From Paraburkholderia flagellata (GTDB taxonomy: Bacteria > Pseudomonadota > Gammaproteobacteria > Burkholderiales > Burkholderiaceae): a stretch of 64,000 bases of DNA. The translations under genes and the position numbers were made by a program. The notes under the pieces were generated by a model. It was not told the DNA's origin and did not search any database. It was given only the letters and a program-made list of their open reading frames with translations. Shown in pieces: positions 27,842 through 37,272 of the stretch (position 1 is the first letter of the stretch; each line of letters opens with the position of its first letter). Location of the stretch: NCBI RefSeq assembly GCF_021390645.1, contig NZ_JAJEJT010000005.1, forward strand, positions 496,001 through 560,000, read 5' to 3'.

Positions 27842-29311
27842 CTAGAACGGATAGGCAGGAAGTTCTTCGCGGCTCGTCATCCACTGCCATTCCGTAAACT
27901 GATCCGCATTGGTCAGCGTGCTGTAGTTGTTGCCGTTGCCGGACAAACCCAGACCACCCATCGGCCCGAACACTTCGTGCATGACCGTCTGGTCGTTGAT
28001 GTGGACGATACCCGCGTGAAGCCGGTCCGCAATCCGCTGGGCCCGGCGCAGGTTGGGCGACGCCACTGCCGCAACGAGTCCGTAGCGGTTCTGATTGGCC
28101 AGCGCAACCGCTTCGTCGTCGGTCTCGAACACGGTCACGGCAGCCACGGGACCGAAGATCTCTTCATCGAACACCGGCATCCCGGGCGCAACGTCGACCA
28201 TGACGGTAGGCTTGAAAAACAGCCCGTCGCGCGACCCGCCGGCCAGCACCCTTGCGCCCTTGCTGACCGAATCGGCCACGATGCGATCGACGTTCGCGGC
28301 CTGCCGCTCGTTGACGAGGGGCCCAAGGTGGAAGTCGCCCTTGGACGGGTCGCCGACCGTGAGCACCTCTGTTCGCCGCACGAGGCTTTCGATGTAAGCG
28401 TCAGCAATCGATGCTTGAACCAGATGCCGCCCCGCGGACATGCAGACTTGTCCCTGGTGCAGGAACGATCCCCATGCCCCGGCGCTTGCCGCGGCTTCGA
28501 CATCGACGTCGTCCAGCACGATGTAAGGGTTCTTGCCGCCCAGCTCGAGATTCGCGCGCTTGAGCAGACCGCCCGCCACGGCGCCAATCTGTTGCCCTAC
28601 CCGCGTGGAACCTGTGAAGCTGATCATGTTGACGAGCGGGTCGCGGACCAGCGCGTCACCCGTCTCGGGCCCGCCAGGCAGCACGTGGAACAGCCCCTCA
28701 GGCAGACCGGCAGCTTCGAACAACCGCGCGTAGAAAGCGCCTCCGCAAACCGACGACTGCGGGTCAGGCTTGAGCAGCACCGCGTTACCGGTTGCGAGCG
28801 CCGGCGCAATGGCCCGCGCCGCGAGGATCAACGGCGAGTTCCACGGAGTAATGACCCCGACCACGCCTAGCGGAATCCGGCGCGCAACGCTATGCAGTCC
28901 CTTCATGTCGCTCGTCGTGATCACACCGGTCGGCTGGCTCGCCAGCGCCGCGCCTTCGAGAATCTCGCGTATCGCGAGTTTGACCTCCAGTTGCCCCTTC
29001 GGCCGGATCGATCCGGTCTCGCGCACGATCTGGCGTGCGATCTCGTCTGCATGCACCTGTAGCAAACGCGCAGCCTCGCGCAAAATATCGCCGCGCTGCG
29101 GCCCGGGGGTCGCGGCCCACGCGTGCTGTGCATCGGCTGCGCTCGCGGCCGCCGCCGACACATCGGCGGCCGACGCGCAACCGATCGAGCCCATTGCCTC
29201 GCCCGTGGCCTTCTCGGTCACGGGCATCGTGCCGGCGCCGCCGGTTTTCCACCCGCCGCTATAGATCTTGTTGTGCCACAGACCGGCAGGCACCAATTCG
29301 CTCACAGACAT
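27842..29311 (-). CDS. Benzaldehyde-type NAD(P) aldehyde dehydrogenase
   Basis: This 489-residue enzyme oxidises an aldehyde to its acid. The catalytic Glu lies in LELGGKNPYIVLDD and the nucleophile Cys in GQVCMSAGRH; the cofactor loop is FTGSTRVGQQIG. The segment IPLGVVGVITPWNSPLILAA and the C-terminal AYPF end resemble benzaldehyde/vanillin dehydrogenases. AGGAG precedes the ATG at 29311. It follows the decarboxylase by only 22 bases and precedes the AAHS carrier, so in this operon it could convert a hydroxybenzaldehyde to the hydroxybenzoate that the decarboxylase uses. Confidence 0.92.
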   Translation of the reverse strand: MSVSELVPAGLWHNKIYSGGWKTGGAGTMPVTEKATGEAMGSIGCASAADVSAAAASAADAQHAWAATPGPQRGDILREAARLLQVHADEIARQIVRETGSIRPKGQLEVKLAIREILEGAALASQPTGVITTSDMKGLHSVARRIPLGVVGVITPWNSPLILAARAIAPALATGNAVLLKPDPQSSVCGGAFYARLFEAAGLPEGLFHVLPGGPETGDALVRDPLVNMISFTGSTRVGQQIGAVAGGLLKRANLELGGKNPYIVLDDVDVEAAASAGAWGSFLHQGQVCMSAGRHLVQASIADAYIESLVRRTEVLTVGDPSKGDFHLGPLVNERQAANVDRIVADSVSKGARVLAGGSRDGLFFKPTVMVDVAPGMPVFDEEIFGPVAAVTVFETDDEAVALANQNRYGLVAAVASPNLRRAQRIADRLHAGIVHINDQTVMHEVFGPMGGLGLSGNGNNYSTLTNADQFTEWQWMTSREELPAYPF

Positions 29312-29333
29312 TCGAACTCTCCTGTTATCCGCG

Positions 29334-30305
29334 TCATTCGAGACCGAACAGACGGCGCGCGTTGTCCCGTCCAATCTTCACGCGATCGGTTTCGCTGATC
29401 GCACAGGTGTCAAACCACTGGGACGCCTCGTCATGCGTTTCGAACGGGTAGTCGACCGAATACATGATCCGGTCGCTGCCCATCTCCAGCATCGTGGCCA
29501 GCAGCGTCTGCGTTCTGAAATTCCCGCTCGTGGTGACGAAGACGTTCTCTCGCAGGTATTCGCCTACACTGCGCTTGCAAGGCAACCCTCGTGGTGCCTT
29601 CTTCAGAATATGATCGACGCGCCAGACGTTGAACGGAATTCCCTCGCCGAGATGGCCAAGAATCATCTGCAAACCGGGGTTACGGTCGAACAGGCCCGAG
29701 GTCATCAGTCTTAGTGCATGAATGCTGGTTTCGACTGCGAACGCCCAGGTCGCGGCGGTCAGCCAGGGAAAGCCGTCGTAGATCGGTTCGCGGGAAGGCA
29801 GCGGATCCCGCGGATGCATATAGAAAGGCTTGCCCAGCGCGGCCGCGCTCGCCCAAAAATCGGTGTACTGCGGCGCGTCGTAGTAGACGACGTTTTCCAC
29901 ATCGCCCACCTGGGAGAAACCATTCACCATAAAACCATGGAATCCTAACTGTTTTACGCAACGTTCAAGCTCGCGCGCGGCAGCGTCCGGATCCTGCATC
30001 GGCAACGCGGCGAATCCACCCAGACGGGACGGATGACGCGAGACATGTTCGGCGAGAACATCATTAGCGCGCGTTGCAACCTCGATCGCTTCCCTGACAT
30101 TCTCGATACTCTGGATGCCAGGCGAGTTGAGCGACAGGATCGAATACTCCGTTCCGCCCTGCTCCATGCGCTCGAGGCGCTGCTGCTCGATGTCCAGCAA
30201 ATTCGACTTCAGCATCTCCCATACATGGGAAGGCGCGTAGCCTTTCGACTGCTCAATCGTCAGGTCAATCGCAAAATGCTCTTCAAGCGCTATCTTGTTT
30301 CTCAT
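29334..30305 (-). CDS. Gamma-resorcylate-type (dihydroxybenzoate) decarboxylase
   Basis: This 323-residue metal-dependent decarboxylase belongs to the ACMSD/amidohydrolase-2 superfamily and closely follows the 2,6-dihydroxybenzoate (gamma-resorcylate) decarboxylases of Rhizobium: KIALEEHFAI at the start, NGFSQVGD, TWAFAVETSIHALRLM and TTSGNFRTQTLL. The metal and active-site residues are in place: Glu8, His10, His164, His218 and Asp285. It would convert a dihydroxybenzoate to resorcinol (or salicylate to phenol) reversibly and without oxygen. GGAG lies eight bases before the ATG. It is the first gene of a minus-strand operon divergent from marR. The exact ring substrate is inferred. Confidence 0.9.
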   Translation of the reverse strand: MRNKIALEEHFAIDLTIEQSKGYAPSHVWEMLKSNLLDIEQQRLERMEQGGTEYSILSLNSPGIQSIENVREAIEVATRANDVLAEHVSRHPSRLGGFAALPMQDPDAAARELERCVKQLGFHGFMVNGFSQVGDVENVVYYDAPQYTDFWASAAALGKPFYMHPRDPLPSREPIYDGFPWLTAATWAFAVETSIHALRLMTSGLFDRNPGLQMILGHLGEGIPFNVWRVDHILKKAPRGLPCKRSVGEYLRENVFVTTSGNFRTQTLLATMLEMGSDRIMYSVDYPFETHDEASQWFDTCAISETDRVKIGRDNARRLFGLE

Positions 30306-30390
30306 CAATCTGCTCCGGTTCAGCGTACGACGCCGTGCCCCTATGGGGACGTCGAGAGGGATATCCCGGTTCGCGCCGGGATGTCATTTC

Positions 30391-30404
30391 TTTGATTTTT
30401 CAAA
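30391..30404. promoter_or_regulatory. MarR-type operator 1
   Basis: TTTGA-TTTT-TCAAA is a perfect dyad in the divergent gap between the decarboxylase operon and marR. It overlaps the probable -35 region of the marR promoter (TATAAT at 30421-30426). A near-identical dyad lies 34 bases away. The form TTTGA-N4-TCAAA is typical for MarR-family operators. Confidence 0.78.
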
Positions 30405-30424
30405 TAACTATGGAGCCGAGTATA

Positions 30425-30438
30425 ATTGATTTTTCAAA
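30425..30438. promoter_or_regulatory. MarR-type operator 2 with -10 box
   Basis: ATTGA-TTTT-TCAAA differs from operator 1 only in the first base. It begins inside the TATAAT -10 box at 30421-30426 of the plus-strand promoter, so binding would block marR expression directly. Together the two sites should silence both divergent units. Confidence 0.78.
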
Positions 30439-30476
30439 GAATCGTGCCCACGTAAACCCTCAGGCCAGTAGCCACC

Positions 30477-30935
30477 ATGAAGAAGCCCAAGAGTCCGCAA
30501 GAATTGGAATTGGCGATCCCGTTCCTGCTCACCCGTGCCGGAGGCAGGATGGGAAACGCGTTCGCCAGGGCGCTGAAGCCGTTTGGCCTGAATCTGAGTG
30601 AGTGGCGAGTCTGTGCCTCGCTGCTGTACGTGCCGCACCAGTCCCTGACTGAACTGTCCTTACATGCGACGACAGATACCTCAGCGCTTTCCAGGATTCT
30701 TGACCGTCTTGAGATCCAGGATCTGGTTAAGCGCGACAGGAGTTCGACCGATGGGCGGTCGATCAGAATTGCGCTGACGAGAAAGGGGGAGGAACTTGCC
30801 CAGAGCATCGTTCCCCTCGCCAAGCAACATGAGGCGGTACTGTTACGCGATTTCGCTGCCAGCGATGTGCAGTCACTTCGTGCGATGCTGCTCAAGCTGT
30901 ACGAGAACGCAGGCGCGCTCGACGATCTTTTATAG
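30477..30935 (+). CDS. MarR-family transcriptional regulator
   Basis: This 152-residue dimeric winged-helix protein shows the MarR layout: an N-terminal dimerisation helix, LSLHATTDTSALSRILDRLE as recognition region, and the wing VKRDRSSTDGRSIRIALTRKG with the conserved Asp-x-Arg. MarR proteins of catabolic clusters usually repress until an aromatic acid or CoA ester binds. It is divergent from the decarboxylase operon, and two matching dyads in the 171-base gap make it the obvious regulator of itself and of that operon. Confidence 0.93.
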   Translation: MKKPKSPQELELAIPFLLTRAGGRMGNAFARALKPFGLNLSEWRVCASLLYVPHQSLTELSLHATTDTSALSRILDRLEIQDLVKRDRSSTDGRSIRIALTRKGEELAQSIVPLAKQHEAVLLRDFAASDVQSLRAMLLKLYENAGALDDLL

Positions 30936-31076
30936 AGTCGTTGTACTGATCAATTGACGCGCGGGCCCCGACTGCCGGCAAGCGTCGTCGCGCCATACGC
31001 AACGCCGCTGACAATCTCGTTCGGCGTCACCGCGGCTTCCTGAAAGCGCGGTGGTCGTCGTGGACAATTCGTCCGC

Positions 31077-31499
31077 TCAGCTCGCGCTCGGCGAAGCTGC
31101 ACGCGTGCTCACCCGCCCGGCAAGGGCGTCCAGGCTGAACGCGCCGGCACCAAAGTAAGCGATCTGCAGCAGACCGCCCGCCATCATCACGTTCTTCAGA
31201 AAGTGGATCATCTGGTTCTGGTCTGCGAAGTTGCGATGGAAGAAGAGTGCGGTGACCACACAAAACACGGCCATCGCCGGTGCCACTGCGCGGGCGCGGT
31301 AGCCCGACATCAGCAGCAGACCGCCGCCCGCCTCGATCAGCACCGAGACGATGAACGCAAGCGGCGGAACCGGAAGGCCGACCGCTGCGATATGGGCGAC
31401 GGTGGCGCCGTACGCACCCATCTTGCTCAACCCGCTCATGAGGAATGGTGCACCAATCAGAATACGGCCCAGCAGCGGGAGAAACTTGTAACGATCCAT
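31077..31499 (-). CDS. DoxX-family membrane protein
   Basis: This 140-residue four-helix inner-membrane protein starts MDRYKFLPLLGRILIGAPF and has the DoxX patterns FLMSGLSKMGAYG and LIEAGGGLLLMSGYRARAVA. GGAGG before the ATG at 31499 chooses this start over a longer upstream frame. DoxX-like proteins associate with quinone-linked or thiol-redox systems, but this one has no informative neighbour. A plus-strand marR lies upstream in convergent orientation with about 140 bases between. Confidence 0.88.
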   Translation of the reverse strand: MDRYKFLPLLGRILIGAPFLMSGLSKMGAYGATVAHIAAVGLPVPPLAFIVSVLIEAGGGLLLMSGYRARAVAPAMAVFCVVTALFFHRNFADQNQMIHFLKNVMMAGGLLQIAYFGAGAFSLDALAGRVSTRAASPSAS

Positions 31500-31910
31500 G
31501 AACACCCTCCGAAAGTCGTGAAATAGTGGATTGTGAAAAAAGGTGGGAAAGCGTAGGCGCATCCCTCTTCGTTCTCCCGAATAACGGGCAATAGCGAATC
31601 CGGCGTCATACCGGAATCTCAATTGATCGTTTGATTGAGGGGCATGCTAGCGCCACATCGGCCGAGCGCCTACTGGCCGATTCGCAACGCTACATTGTCG
31701 CCAGTAGAACGATGCCGGCCCGCTTCGCAAGATCGGCCATCCGTGCGGCTCTCGAATCCGTCACTTGTGCAGCGCAAACGCCCTCTTCCTGCCGAGGCGA
31801 ACACCTGGGGCACCACGCGCCGCACACGTCTCCAGGGTGGCGATCCGCCTTGATACGCCGGCAGATTCGGCGTTTAATCGGTCACAGGGCCGTCGAAGTC
31901 GAGAGGCGAT
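31500..31910. other. Divergent promoter region of doxX and the cyclase-like gene
   Basis: This 411-base gap has no credible gene. A 6+6 inverted repeat, CTCAAT and ATTGAG with a 10-base spacer, lies at 31618-31639 and could be an operator. Nothing else stands out. Confidence 0.5.
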
Positions 31911-34900
31911 ATGCGCTGCGCGGATTGCGGTTTCGAAAACACCGCCGGAGCCAATTTCTGCGAACAGTGCGGAACAAGGCTGGCACGAATCTGTACGCGA
32001 TGCGGCGGTGAGCTGAGCGCGACCGCGCGCTTTTGCAATGCATGTGGCGCGCCCGCTGGTGGTGCGCTTCAGGCATCGCCCGCAGCACCGATTCAATATA
32101 CGCCAGCGCATCTTGCCGAGCGCATTCTCGCCGAGCAGGCTGCGATCGAAGCCCAGCAAGGAACGGCGGTCGAACGCAAGACGATCACCGCCCTCTTTGC
32201 CGACATGGCCGGTTCGACCGCGCTGATCCATGAACGGGATCCGGAAGATGCCCATCGTCTGATCGAACCAGTCATCGCCTTGATGATGGAGGCTGTCCAT
32301 CATTACGAGGGGTTCGTGGCGAAGTCGCTCGGCGACGGCATTCTGGCGCTTTTCGGCGCTCCCATTGCACACGAGGATCATCCTCAACGGGCACTGTTTG
32401 CGGCCCTGCGCATGCAGGAAGCGATGCGCAGGCATGCTGACCGTGTCCGTTTGCAGGAGGGTATTGCGCTGCAGATTCGCGTGGGTGTCCACACCGGCGA
32501 GGTCGTGGTGCGCTCGATCCGCAAGGACGACCTGCGCACGGATTACGATCCGGTCGGGCACACCATCCATATCGCCTCGCGCATGCAGACGATCGCCGCG
32601 CTCTCCTCGGTGCTCGTCAGCGAATCGACATACAGGTTGAATGTGGGGTACTTCGAGTTCAAGGCGTTGGGCGCCACCCAGATCAAAGGCATTCAGGAAC
32701 CGCTGGAAGTCTTCGAGCTGATTGGCCTGGGCGCGCTGCGCACACGCCTGCAATTGGCGGCGCATCGCGGTCTGGCCCGTTTCGTGGGCCGGGCGGCTGA
32801 ACTGGAGCGCTTGCACGCCGCACTGAGCCAAACGATGGCGGGACATGGGCAAATCGTCGGCGTGGTGGGTGAAGCCGGCGTCGGAAAGTCGCGTCTGTTC
32901 CATGAGTTCAAGGAGCGCTCGCAGCGCGGCTGCCTGATTCTCGAGACGTTCTCGGTTTCCCACGGCAAGGCGTTTCCCTATTTGCCGCTCATCGAACTCC
33001 TGCGCAATTACTTCCAGATCACCGCGCAGGACGACGAACGACGGTGCCGCGAAAAGGTCACGGGACGCGTTTTGACGCTCGAGCGCAGCCTCGAAGACCT
33101 GCTGCCCTACATCCTGTATCTGCTCGGCGTCGGCGAGGCGGATTCGACGGTCGCGACGATGGACGTCCGAATCAGGCGAGACCGGACGTTCGATGCGATC
33201 AAGCGGCTAATCGAGCGTGAGAGCCTGAACCAGCCGGTGCAGTTGCTGTTCGAGGATCTGCAATGGCTGGACAGCGAGACCGAAGCATTCCTTGCGTTTC
33301 TCATCGAGCACGTGGCGAGCGTCCGGATCATCCTGCTTCTGAACTTTCGCCCCGATTACCGCCCGGCGTGGCTCGACAAGGACAACTACTGCCAGATGAG
33401 GCTCGATGCACTCGGGCCAGCCGAAGCGCAAGACCTGCTCAGCGGGCTGCTGGGCGACGATCCCGGCCTCACGCTGCTGAAGGAGCGCATTCTCGAAAAG
33501 ACGGAAGGCAACCCCTTTTTCATGGAAGAGGTGGTCCAAACGCTGGTCGAAGAAGGTGCGCTGCTCGGCGAATCCGGCCACTACCGGATTACGAAAACCC
33601 CTGCCGAGCTGCACATCCCGACTACGGTGCACGGTGTGCTGGCCGCCCGGATGGATCGGCTGCCCGTCGCGGAGAAGACATTGCTGCAACATCTGGCGAT
33701 CGTCGGCAAGGAATTCCCCTGGAGTTTGATCCGACAGGTCGTCGAGCAAACGGAAGATGAGTTGCGCAGCTTGCTCTCGCGCCTCGCGACCGCTGAGTTC
33801 ATCTATGAGCGACCGGCCTTCCCGGAAGTTGAGTTCACGTTCAAACATGCGCTGACCCAGGAGGTCGCCGCAAGCTCCCTGCTCTCCGAGCAGCGCAGTC
33901 TGCTGCACGAGCGCACGGCGCGGGCCATCGAAGCCCTCTACGCTGGCCGGCTCAACGAGCATTGCAGCGAGCTGGCGCATCACTACAGTCTGAGCAGCAA
34001 TTCACAGAAGGCCGTGGAGTACCTGCACCGCGCGGGCCAGCAGGCCATGGAGCGCACGGCCAGTCTCGATGCGATGCGCCACTTCCAGACGGCGCTTGCG
34101 CTGCTCGAGCGCCTGCCCGACACACAGGAGCGCGCGCGTCAGGAACTGGCACTGCGGCTCTCGCTCGGCCCCGCGCTGATGGCGGCGCGGGGTTACGCTG
34201 CGCCGGAAGTCGAAGCAACGTATACGCGCGCGCTGGCGCTGTGCGAACAGCTTGGCGATAGCTCGCAGCTCTTTCCAGCGCAATTCGGCCTGCGGACCTA
34301 CTATTCCTTGCGCGCGAATTACGTGACTTCGCGCGAGCTCGGTGAACGGCTGCTGCGGGTCGCCTGTAGTGCGCAGGATCCGGATCTGCTGGTCGAGGCG
34401 CATAGCGCGCTGGGATCGAGCCTGTTCTTTCAAGGCGACTTCCTCACCGCGCGTGAGCACCAGGAAGTGCTGCGTGCGCAGTACGTGCCCGAACGGCATA
34501 GCGCTCATGCATTTATCTATGGCATGGATCCGGGTGTGCGCACGTTGAGCATCGGCTCCTGGACCCAGTGGTATCTGGGCTTTCCTGATCTGGCCAGTGA
34601 ACGAAGCGGGGAGGCCGTGTCTCTAGCCCAAAAGATCGCTCACCCGTTCGGCCTGGCGTTCGCGCTTGTCGCCGCGTCGATGCTGCGCCTGCTCATGCAG
34701 GAACCACGCTCGGCGCAGGACTTTGCCGACGCAGCCATCATGCTCTCGACCGAACAGGGGTTTCCGTACTACCTGGCCTGGGGAGCGATCCTCCGCGGTT
34801 CGTCGCTGATCGAGCAGGGCAACGTGAATGATGGCATCGGAGAGATGACTCAAGGACTCACGGCATACCTTGCTACGGGTGCCGAGCTGTCGCACTCCTA

Positions 34901-35330
34901 TTTTCTGGCTCTGAAAGCCGCAGCCTGCGCGCGCATCGGACGAGCCGCTGACGGACTCGACGTGCTCGCCGACGCGTTAACGCTGGTCGAAAAGACCGGG
35001 GAGCATTTTCACGAGGCGGAACTGCATCGGCTCCGGGGCGAACTGCTCCTTGAGCATCCGGGGGGCCGGACACTCGATTCTATCGACCAGCAACGGGCGG
35101 AAGCCTGCTTTCAAAAGGCAATCGCGATCGCAGCCGACCAACGCGCGACTTCGCTGCAGTTACGCGCGACGATGAGCCTGGCGCGCCTGTGGCGAATGCA
35201 GGGCAAGCCAGGCGAAGCCGGCAGGATGCTGAGCCTGGCATACGATGTCTTCACTGAAGGTGCAGACACGGTCGACATGCGACAAGCGAGAGAATTGCTT
35301 GACGAGATGGCGAAGGAAATGGATGCCTAG
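31911..35330 (+). CDS. Zinc-ribbon / class III cyclase / AAA ATPase / TPR protein
   Basis: This 1139-residue multidomain signalling protein has two CxxC zinc ribbons (CADCGFENTAGANFCEQCG and CTRCGGELSATARFCNACG), a class III nucleotide cyclase domain at about residues 90-270, an AAA/STAND ATPase from about 295 (Walker A GEAGVGKS, Walker B LLFEDLQW), and about 400 residues of TPR-like helices. The cyclase part keeps two metal Asp (FADMAGS, LGDGIL) and the Lys/Asp adenine-specifying pair (AKSLGDG, DYDPVG), but the usual transition-state Asn is His in GHTIHIASRM. Such proteins are probably peptide- or ligand-sensing regulators; cyclase activity is uncertain. AGAGG precedes the ATG. It ends 18 bases from bioB. 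Confidence 0.9.
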   Translation: MRCADCGFENTAGANFCEQCGTRLARICTRCGGELSATARFCNACGAPAGGALQASPAAPIQYTPAHLAERILAEQAAIEAQQGTAVERKTITALFADMAGSTALIHERDPEDAHRLIEPVIALMMEAVHHYEGFVAKSLGDGILALFGAPIAHEDHPQRALFAALRMQEAMRRHADRVRLQEGIALQIRVGVHTGEVVVRSIRKDDLRTDYDPVGHTIHIASRMQTIAALSSVLVSESTYRLNVGYFEFKALGATQIKGIQEPLEVFELIGLGALRTRLQLAAHRGLARFVGRAAELERLHAALSQTMAGHGQIVGVVGEAGVGKSRLFHEFKERSQRGCLILETFSVSHGKAFPYLPLIELLRNYFQITAQDDERRCREKVTGRVLTLERSLEDLLPYILYLLGVGEADSTVATMDVRIRRDRTFDAIKRLIERESLNQPVQLLFEDLQWLDSETEAFLAFLIEHVASVRIILLLNFRPDYRPAWLDKDNYCQMRLDALGPAEAQDLLSGLLGDDPGLTLLKERILEKTEGNPFFMEEVVQTLVEEGALLGESGHYRITKTPAELHIPTTVHGVLAARMDRLPVAEKTLLQHLAIVGKEFPWSLIRQVVEQTEDELRSLLSRLATAEFIYERPAFPEVEFTFKHALTQEVAASSLLSEQRSLLHERTARAIEALYAGRLNEHCSELAHHYSLSSNSQKAVEYLHRAGQQAMERTASLDAMRHFQTALALLERLPDTQERARQELALRLSLGPALMAARGYAAPEVEATYTRALALCEQLGDSSQLFPAQFGLRTYYSLRANYVTSRELGERLLRVACSAQDPDLLVEAHSALGSSLFFQGDFLTAREHQEVLRAQYVPERHSAHAFIYGMDPGVRTLSIGSWTQWYLGFPDLASERSGEAVSLAQKIAHPFGLAFALVAASMLRLLMQEPRSAQDFADAAIMLSTEQGFPYYLAWGAILRGSSLIEQGNVNDGIGEMTQGLTAYLATGAELSHSYFLALKAAACARIGRAADGLDVLADALTLVEKTGEHFHEAELHRLRGELLLEHPGGRTLDSIDQQRAEACFQKAIAIAADQRATSLQLRATMSLARLWRMQGKPGEAGRMLSLAYDVFTEGADTVDMRQARELLDEMAKEMDA

Positions 35331-35348
35331 CGCCAGGACTCAAGAGGT

Positions 35349-36353
35349 TCATGCCGCACGTTCGCCACGGACCCGCAGGTCCAATCGTTGGAGCAACGCG
35401 CGATCTCGCGCGGCTTGCGGATTAGCCGTAGTTAGCAGCTTGTCGCCATAAAAAATCGAGTTTGCTCCCGCCAGAAAGCACAGCGCCTGTAAAGCGTCGT
35501 CCATCTGCTCGCGTCCCGCCGAGAGCCGTACCATTGCGCGCGGCATCGTGATGCGCGCGACCGCGATAGTCCGCACGAATTCGAATGGGTCCAGCGGCGC
35601 AGTGCCGGCCATTGGCGTCCCGTCGACCTGCACCAGATTGTTGATCGGCACCGATTCCGGTTGCGGGTCGAGGTTCGCGAGCTGTGCGATCAGGCCCGCC
35701 CGGTGCAAGCGCGTTTCGCCCATGCCGACGATGCCACCGCTGCATACGTGGATGCCGGCGTCGCGCACGTGGGCCAGTGTATCGAGACGATCCTGGTAGG
35801 TCCGGGTGCTGACTACGCTGCCGTAGAAATCCGGCGCCGTATCGAGATTGTGGTTGTAGTAGTCGAGGCCGGCGTCTTTCAACGCCTCGGCCTGGTCCGC
35901 GCCCAGCATCCCGAGCGTCATGCAGGTTTCGAGCCCCAGCGCCTTCACTTGCCGGACCATCTCGGTCACCAGCACCATGTCGCGCTCCTTCGGGCTGCGC
36001 CACGCGGCGCCCATGCAGAAGCGCGTCGCCCCCTCGCCTTTCGCAGCCCGCGCGGCCTCGACCACTTCCGCCACCGGCATCAGCTTGCCGGCTTTCACGC
36101 CAGTGTCGAAATGCGCCGATTGCGGGCAATAGCCGCAGTCCTCCGCGCAACCGCCAGTCTTGATCGAGAGCAGCGTCGACAACTGGATCTCGTTGGAATC
36201 GAAATTCTCGCGGTGCGCCTGCTGCGCACGATGCAACAGATCCATCATCGGCAGGGCAAACAGTGCGTCGACGTCTTCGACGCGCCAGCGCGCGTCTGGC
36301 TCCACGACAGGTTTCCTCAGAGCCGACAACGCAACAGTGGCGATAGTGTTCAT
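35349..36353 (-). CDS. bioB: Biotin synthase
   Basis: This 334-residue radical-SAM enzyme inserts sulfur into dethiobiotin. The cluster motif is [10 protein letters not shown] and the family segments [25 protein letters not shown] and GIVGMGET are intact. The ATG at 36353 gives normal length. It is 22 bases downstream of HMG-CoA lyase on the same strand rather than with bioADF. That position fits a locus once devoted to a biotin-dependent carboxylase, now deleted. It may be a second bioB copy or the only one. Confidence 0.95.
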   Translation of the reverse strand: MNTIATVALSALRKPVVEPDARWRVEDVDALFALPMMDLLHRAQQAHRENFDSNEIQLSTLLSIKTGGCAEDCGYCPQSAHFDTGVKAGKLMPVAEVVEAARAAKGEGATRFCMGAAWRSPKERDMVLVTEMVRQVKALGLETCMTLGMLGADQAEALKDAGLDYYNHNLDTAPDFYGSVVSTRTYQDRLDTLAHVRDAGIHVCSGGIVGMGETRLHRAGLIAQLANLDPQPESVPINNLVQVDGTPMAGTAPLDPFEFVRTIAVARITMPRAMVRLSAGREQMDDALQALCFLAGANSIFYGDKLLTTANPQAARDRALLQRLDLRVRGERAA

Positions 36354-36375
36354 ACGGCAACTCCAGGGAAGAGAC

Positions 36376-37272
36376 TCACGATCGTTTGGCCAGCATCGCG
36401 CGCCCCACGCGCGACCCGTTGTCCCGGCCAAGTTGCGCCGAGATCCATGCCCCGCAATCGACGAGTGCATCCAGATCGATGCCGGTGCTTGCCCCTAGCC
36501 CGTGCAACAGATACACGATGTCCTCGGTCGCGACATTGCCAGTCGCGCCTTTCGCGTAGGGGCAGCCGCCCAGCCCGGCGACCGAGCTGTCGAAGACGCG
36601 CAGTCCGAACTCGTACGACGCATGCACGTTGGCCGCCGCCATCCCGTAGGTGTCGTGGTAATGCCCGGCCAGACGGTCGGCTGGCACCCTCTCTGCGACC
36701 GCGTCGAGCATCCGCAGCACCGAGGCCGGCGTGCCGACGCCGATCGTATCGCCGAGCGACACCTCGTAACAGCCGAGATCGTGAAGGCGCGAGGCGACAT
36801 GCGCGACCTGCTTCGGGGCGATCGCGCCGTCGTATGGACAGGCCACGACGCACGATACGTAGCCGCGCACCTTGACGCCCTGATGCTTCGCGGCGTCGAG
36901 CACTGGAACGAAACGGTCGATTGATTCATCAATCGAGCAGTTGATGTTCTTCTGCGAGAACCCTTCCGAGGCGGCCGCGAATACCGCCACCTCGCTCGCC
37001 CCTTCGGCCACTGCGGCTTCGAATCCCTTCAGATTCGGCGTCAGCACCGGATAGTTCACGTCCCGCCGGCGTCGTAGCCCGCGCATCACGTCGACCTGGT
37101 CCGCCATCTGCGGGACCCACTTCGGCGACACGAACGATGTAACCTCGATATCGCGCAGCCCCGCCGCAGCGAGACGCTCAATGAGCTCCAGTTTGATTGC
37201 AGTCGCAACGTTCTGCTTTTCGTTTTGCAGACCGTCACGCGGGCCGACCTCTACGATGCGTACCTGTTCCAT
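36376..37272 (-). CDS. mvaB: Hydroxymethylglutaryl-CoA lyase
   Basis: This 298-residue TIM-barrel enzyme cleaves HMG-CoA to acetyl-CoA and acetoacetate, the last step of leucine/isovalerate breakdown. The catalytic start [14 protein letters not shown] and the HMG-CoA lyase signature with the active-site Cys, [16 protein letters not shown], are intact. The ATG at 37272 overlaps the stop of the upstream carboxylase remnant (TGATG) and has AAGGAG seven bases before it, so ancestral translational coupling is still visible. With its upstream partners lost, it can only act on HMG-CoA from elsewhere. Confidence 0.95.
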   Translation of the reverse strand: MEQVRIVEVGPRDGLQNEKQNVATAIKLELIERLAAAGLRDIEVTSFVSPKWVPQMADQVDVMRGLRRRRDVNYPVLTPNLKGFEAAVAEGASEVAVFAAASEGFSQKNINCSIDESIDRFVPVLDAAKHQGVKVRGYVSCVVACPYDGAIAPKQVAHVASRLHDLGCYEVSLGDTIGVGTPASVLRMLDAVAERVPADRLAGHYHDTYGMAAANVHASYEFGLRVFDSSVAGLGGCPYAKGATGNVATEDIVYLLHGLGASTGIDLDALVDCGAWISAQLGRDNGSRVGRAMLAKRS

